A stretch of DNA of 64,000 bases from contig NZ_NISJ01000008.1 in NCBI RefSeq assembly GCF_002205635.1, forward strand, positions 87,001 to 151,000, given 5' to 3'. The notes under the pieces are model-generated. The model made no database searches. It was not told the origin of the DNA and was given only the letters and a program-made list of their open reading frames with translations. Positions 62,015-64,000 of the stretch are shown piece after piece. Source of the stretch: Sphingopyxis witflariensis. GTDB lineage: Bacteria; Pseudomonadota; Alphaproteobacteria; Sphingomonadales; Sphingomonadaceae. The position numbers and the translations under genes are program-made. Numbering within the stretch: position 1 is the first letter of the stretch; each line of letters starts with the position of its first letter.

Positions 62015-62270
62015 GGGTGATCCCCCTAGTGAATGAAACGGATCGTCCCACCTGCAGTAAGCGTCCATACCTCTTGTTGCGGGCCTGTGACGACGAACGC
62101 ATTCGAAATTGCCGATTTTGCTGCAATGCACAAATGAAAATTGCGCGAGGGCCATAATCAGCGATCAACTGTGGCTTTTCCGCAACAGCGGGCACATCCG
62201 CGCTTGTTCTTTGCCAAGCCGCGGCCGGACGGCTAAAGAGCGCGCATCTCTCCTCTGTCGAGCAGCAACC

Positions 62271-63422
62271 ATGAGCGATCACAATCCCGGCCTGCGCCCC
62301 TGGCGCGACATTGCGCGGCGGACCAGCCGCCAGATCATGGTCGGCGCCGTCCCCGTCGGCGGCGGCGCGCCGATCAGCGTCCAGACGATGACCAACACGC
62401 TGACCAGCGACGCAGTGGCGACGATCGACCAGATTCGTCGCTGCGAAGAGGCCGGCGCCGACCTGATCCGCGTCTCGTGCCCCGACGTCGAATCGACCGC
62501 GGCGCTTGGAAAGATCGTCCGCGCCGCGCGCATCCCGATCATCGCCGACATTCATTTCCACTATAAGCGCGCGCTCGAAGCCGCCGACGCCGGCGCGGCA
62601 TGCCTGCGCATCAACCCCGGCAATATCGGCTCATCCGAGCGCGTCGGCGAAGTCGTCCGCGCCGCCAAAGCAAATGGCTGCGCGATCCGCATCGGCGTCA
62701 ACGCGGGCAGCCTCGAAAAAGACCTGCTCGAAAAATATGGCGAGCCATGCCCCGAAGCGCTCGTCGAAAGCGCGCTCGACCATATCAAATTGCTCCAGGA
62801 CCATGATTTCCACGATTATAAGGTCGCGGTAAAGGCGAGCGACGTCTTCCTCGCGGTCGCGGCTTACGCCCAGCTCGCCGACGCGGTCGATTGTCCGTTG
62901 CATCTTGGCATCACCGAAGCGGGCGGGCTGATCGGCGGCACGGTGAAAAGCGCGCTCGGCATCGGCAACCTCCTGTGGGCCGGGATCGGCGACACAATCC
63001 GCGTCAGCCTCTCAGCCGAGCCCGAGGAAGAGGTCCGCGTCGGCTATGAAATTCTCAAATCACTGGGCCTCAGAACGCGCGGCGTCCGTGTCGTCTCGTG
63101 CCCCAGCTGCGCACGCCAGGGTTTCGACGTCATCCGCACCGTGCAGGCTCTCGAAGAGGCGCTAAGCCACATCAAGACCCCGATGTCGCTCTCGGTCCTC
63201 GGCTGCGTCGTCAACGGCCCCGGCGAAGCGCGCGAAACCGACATCGGCATCACCGGCGGCGGCAACGGCAAGCATATGGTGTTCCTCTCGGGCGTCACCG
63301 ATCACCATGTCGAGGACGCCGACATGATCGCACACATCGTCAAGCTCGTTGAAGCCAAGGCGGCCGAGATCGACGCGGGCAGTTCGGTGAGCATGGACAC
63401 GCTCCACGGCAAGGCGGCGTAA
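62271..63422 (+). CDS. ispG: 4-hydroxy-3-methylbut-2-enyl-diphosphate synthase
   Basis: A 383-residue IspG (GcpE). The 4Fe-4S cluster cysteines are in C-P-S-C-A-R-Q-G and G-C-V-V-N-G-P-G-E, with the TIM-barrel start [17 protein letters not shown]. It makes HMBPP from methylerythritol cyclodiphosphate in the MEP isoprenoid pathway. The ATG at 62271 is preferred over the longer frame since the family starts near here. It is monocistronic. Confidence 0.97.
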   Translation: MSDHNPGLRPWRDIARRTSRQIMVGAVPVGGGAPISVQTMTNTLTSDAVATIDQIRRCEEAGADLIRVSCPDVESTAALGKIVRAARIPIIADIHFHYKRALEAADAGAACLRINPGNIGSSERVGEVVRAAKANGCAIRIGVNAGSLEKDLLEKYGEPCPEALVESALDHIKLLQDHDFHDYKVAVKASDVFLAVAAYAQLADAVDCPLHLGITEAGGLIGGTVKSALGIGNLLWAGIGDTIRVSLSAEPEEEVRVGYEILKSLGLRTRGVRVVSCPSCARQGFDVIRTVQALEEALSHIKTPMSLSVLGCVVNGPGEARETDIGITGGGNGKHMVFLSGVTDHHVEDADMIAHIVKLVEAKAAEIDAGSSVSMDTLHGKAA

Positions 63423-63480
63423 GGCGAGACGATCACCAGCGGACTGCGATGTCGGCTTTGGGGTGGGAAGCTGACATGAA

Positions 63481-63620
63481 GATCCTCCCTGTCGCGAAGC
63501 GATGGGGAGGGGGACCGCCGCCGCAGGCGGTGGTGGAGGGGCAGCGACGTCAGCGCCCATAGCCCCTCCGTCAGCCCTTCGGGCTGCCACCTCCCCATGC
63601 CTGCGGCACAGGGAGGATCG
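63481..63620. repeat. Inverted repeat element, family E (copy 2)
   Basis: GATCCTCCCTGTCGCGAAGCG ... CAGGGAGGATC with inner GGTGGAGGGGCAGCGACG. It lacks the nested insert seen in the copy at 45682. Confidence 0.88.
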
Positions 63621-63655
63621 AAAGGCCGCAACCGGTCGTTTCCGAACATTTACCA

Positions 63656-63742
63656 TTCCCGTTCGTGTCGAGCGAAGTCGAGACACCCATCGAGATAGCG
63701 CCAAGCCGATGGGCATCTCGACTTCGCTCGATGCAAACGGAA
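63656..63742. repeat. Palindromic intergenic repeat, family B (copy 3)
   Basis: CCGTTCGTGTCGAGCGAAG pairs with CTTCGCTCGATGCAAACGG. It follows the family E element after 35 bases. Confidence 0.9.
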
Positions 63743-63848
63743 TAGGAGAGGCCCAAACCTCAGGAATCGGCCATCCCTCAGACACAATCGCTTTTACATC
63801 ACTGTCAGCAAAGACTAGCTTCGCTGCACATTGCAGGAGCAACCGGAC

Positions 63849-64000
63849 ATGACGGAAAAACCCGACCCCATCGACCGCCTCGTCCAACTGCTCCTCCTCA
63901 TCGCTGCCATCACAACAATCGCCAACGGCACCTTCATGCTGGTCAAGCCGCTCGAATGGTATGTCTTCGTCCCCACCGTCGTCACCACCGGCCCACCCAA
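63849..64000 (+). CDS. Start of a small membrane protein (cut by window end)
   Basis: The first 50 codons are visible, from an ATG with CAGGAG nine bases upstream. A short polar start (MTEKPDPIDRLVQ) is followed by one hydrophobic segment (LLLLIAAITTIANGTFMLV) and a second hydrophobic part beginning WYVFVPTVV. It may have two membrane segments. The rest lies beyond the window, so no family is assigned. Confidence 0.6.
   Translation, partial: MTEKPDPIDRLVQLLLLIAAITTIANGTFMLVKPLEWYVFVPTVVTTGPP

Larger units (their letters stand above)
63423..63848. other. Non-coding stretch after ispG filled by repeats
   Basis: This 426-base gap holds a family E element (63481-63620) and a family B element (63656-63742) back to back. 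About 60 bases before and 100 after show nothing I can name, apart from the ribosome binding site of the last gene. Confidence 0.7.

Overview
The window is a high-GC, gene-dense stretch of an alphaproteobacterial chromosome. The gene set fits Sphingomonadales, and I lean towards a Sphingopyxis-like organism; that genus call is inference. The grounds are a complete PhyR/NepR/EcfG general stress response locus, Flp pilins with the leader ending DTKAATAIEYG, a TorF-type porin, and several families of palindromic intergenic repeats.

Layout. Positions 1-1349 look like the end of an integrated element: three excisionase-like winged-helix genes run towards the 3' end of a tRNA-Arg(CCT) gene (1350-1426). 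Next comes DUF1178/glutaredoxin/ComF, a methyltransferase, a Nudix hydrolase, two orphan Flp pilins and a secreted M48 protease with a perfect EcfG-type promoter. A housekeeping block follows: accA, xerD, two unknown envelope proteins, aroK-aroB, a KefB-type antiporter, an IscU-like protein, cvpA, radA and fsa. Positions 17.7-23.8 kb hold acyl-CoA metabolism (crotonase, thiolase-like protein), an ALDH7-type dehydrogenase and acs.

Positions 23.9-28.1 kb carry a compact minus-strand operon: circularly permuted ATP-grasp, alpha-E protein, transglutaminase-like protease and Anbu, the ancestral proteasome subunit. This is the most system-like, functionally unsolved locus in the window. secA, two small exported proteins, an SDR, two GIN-domain proteins, a GreA-like factor with a 59-residue partner, a BaiN-type flavoprotein, a DEAD-box helicase and a quinone reductase follow.

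Positions 40.0-44.1 kb form a one-carbon detoxification operon (adhC, VOC, purU, VOC, YbaK-type deacylase, fghA). It is followed by sdaA and sodB. Positions 46.6-50.9 kb are the general stress response locus: HWE-type histidine kinase, phyR, a second EcfG-like sigma factor, then nepR-ecfG. After a PQQ sugar dehydrogenase, a lipase-like hydrolase, two acetyltransferases, a thioesterase and ilvA, positions 56.0-61.1 kb hold a catabolic operon (GarR-like reductase, amidohydrolase, FAD oxidase, FMN hydroxyacid dehydrogenase). A TorF-type porin, ispG and the start of a small membrane protein end the window.

Five families of inverted intergenic repeats recur. One copy of a family of about 160 bp lies in frame inside the signal-peptide region of the amidohydrolase gene. 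General stress response control appears to reach the M48 protease through its promoter.
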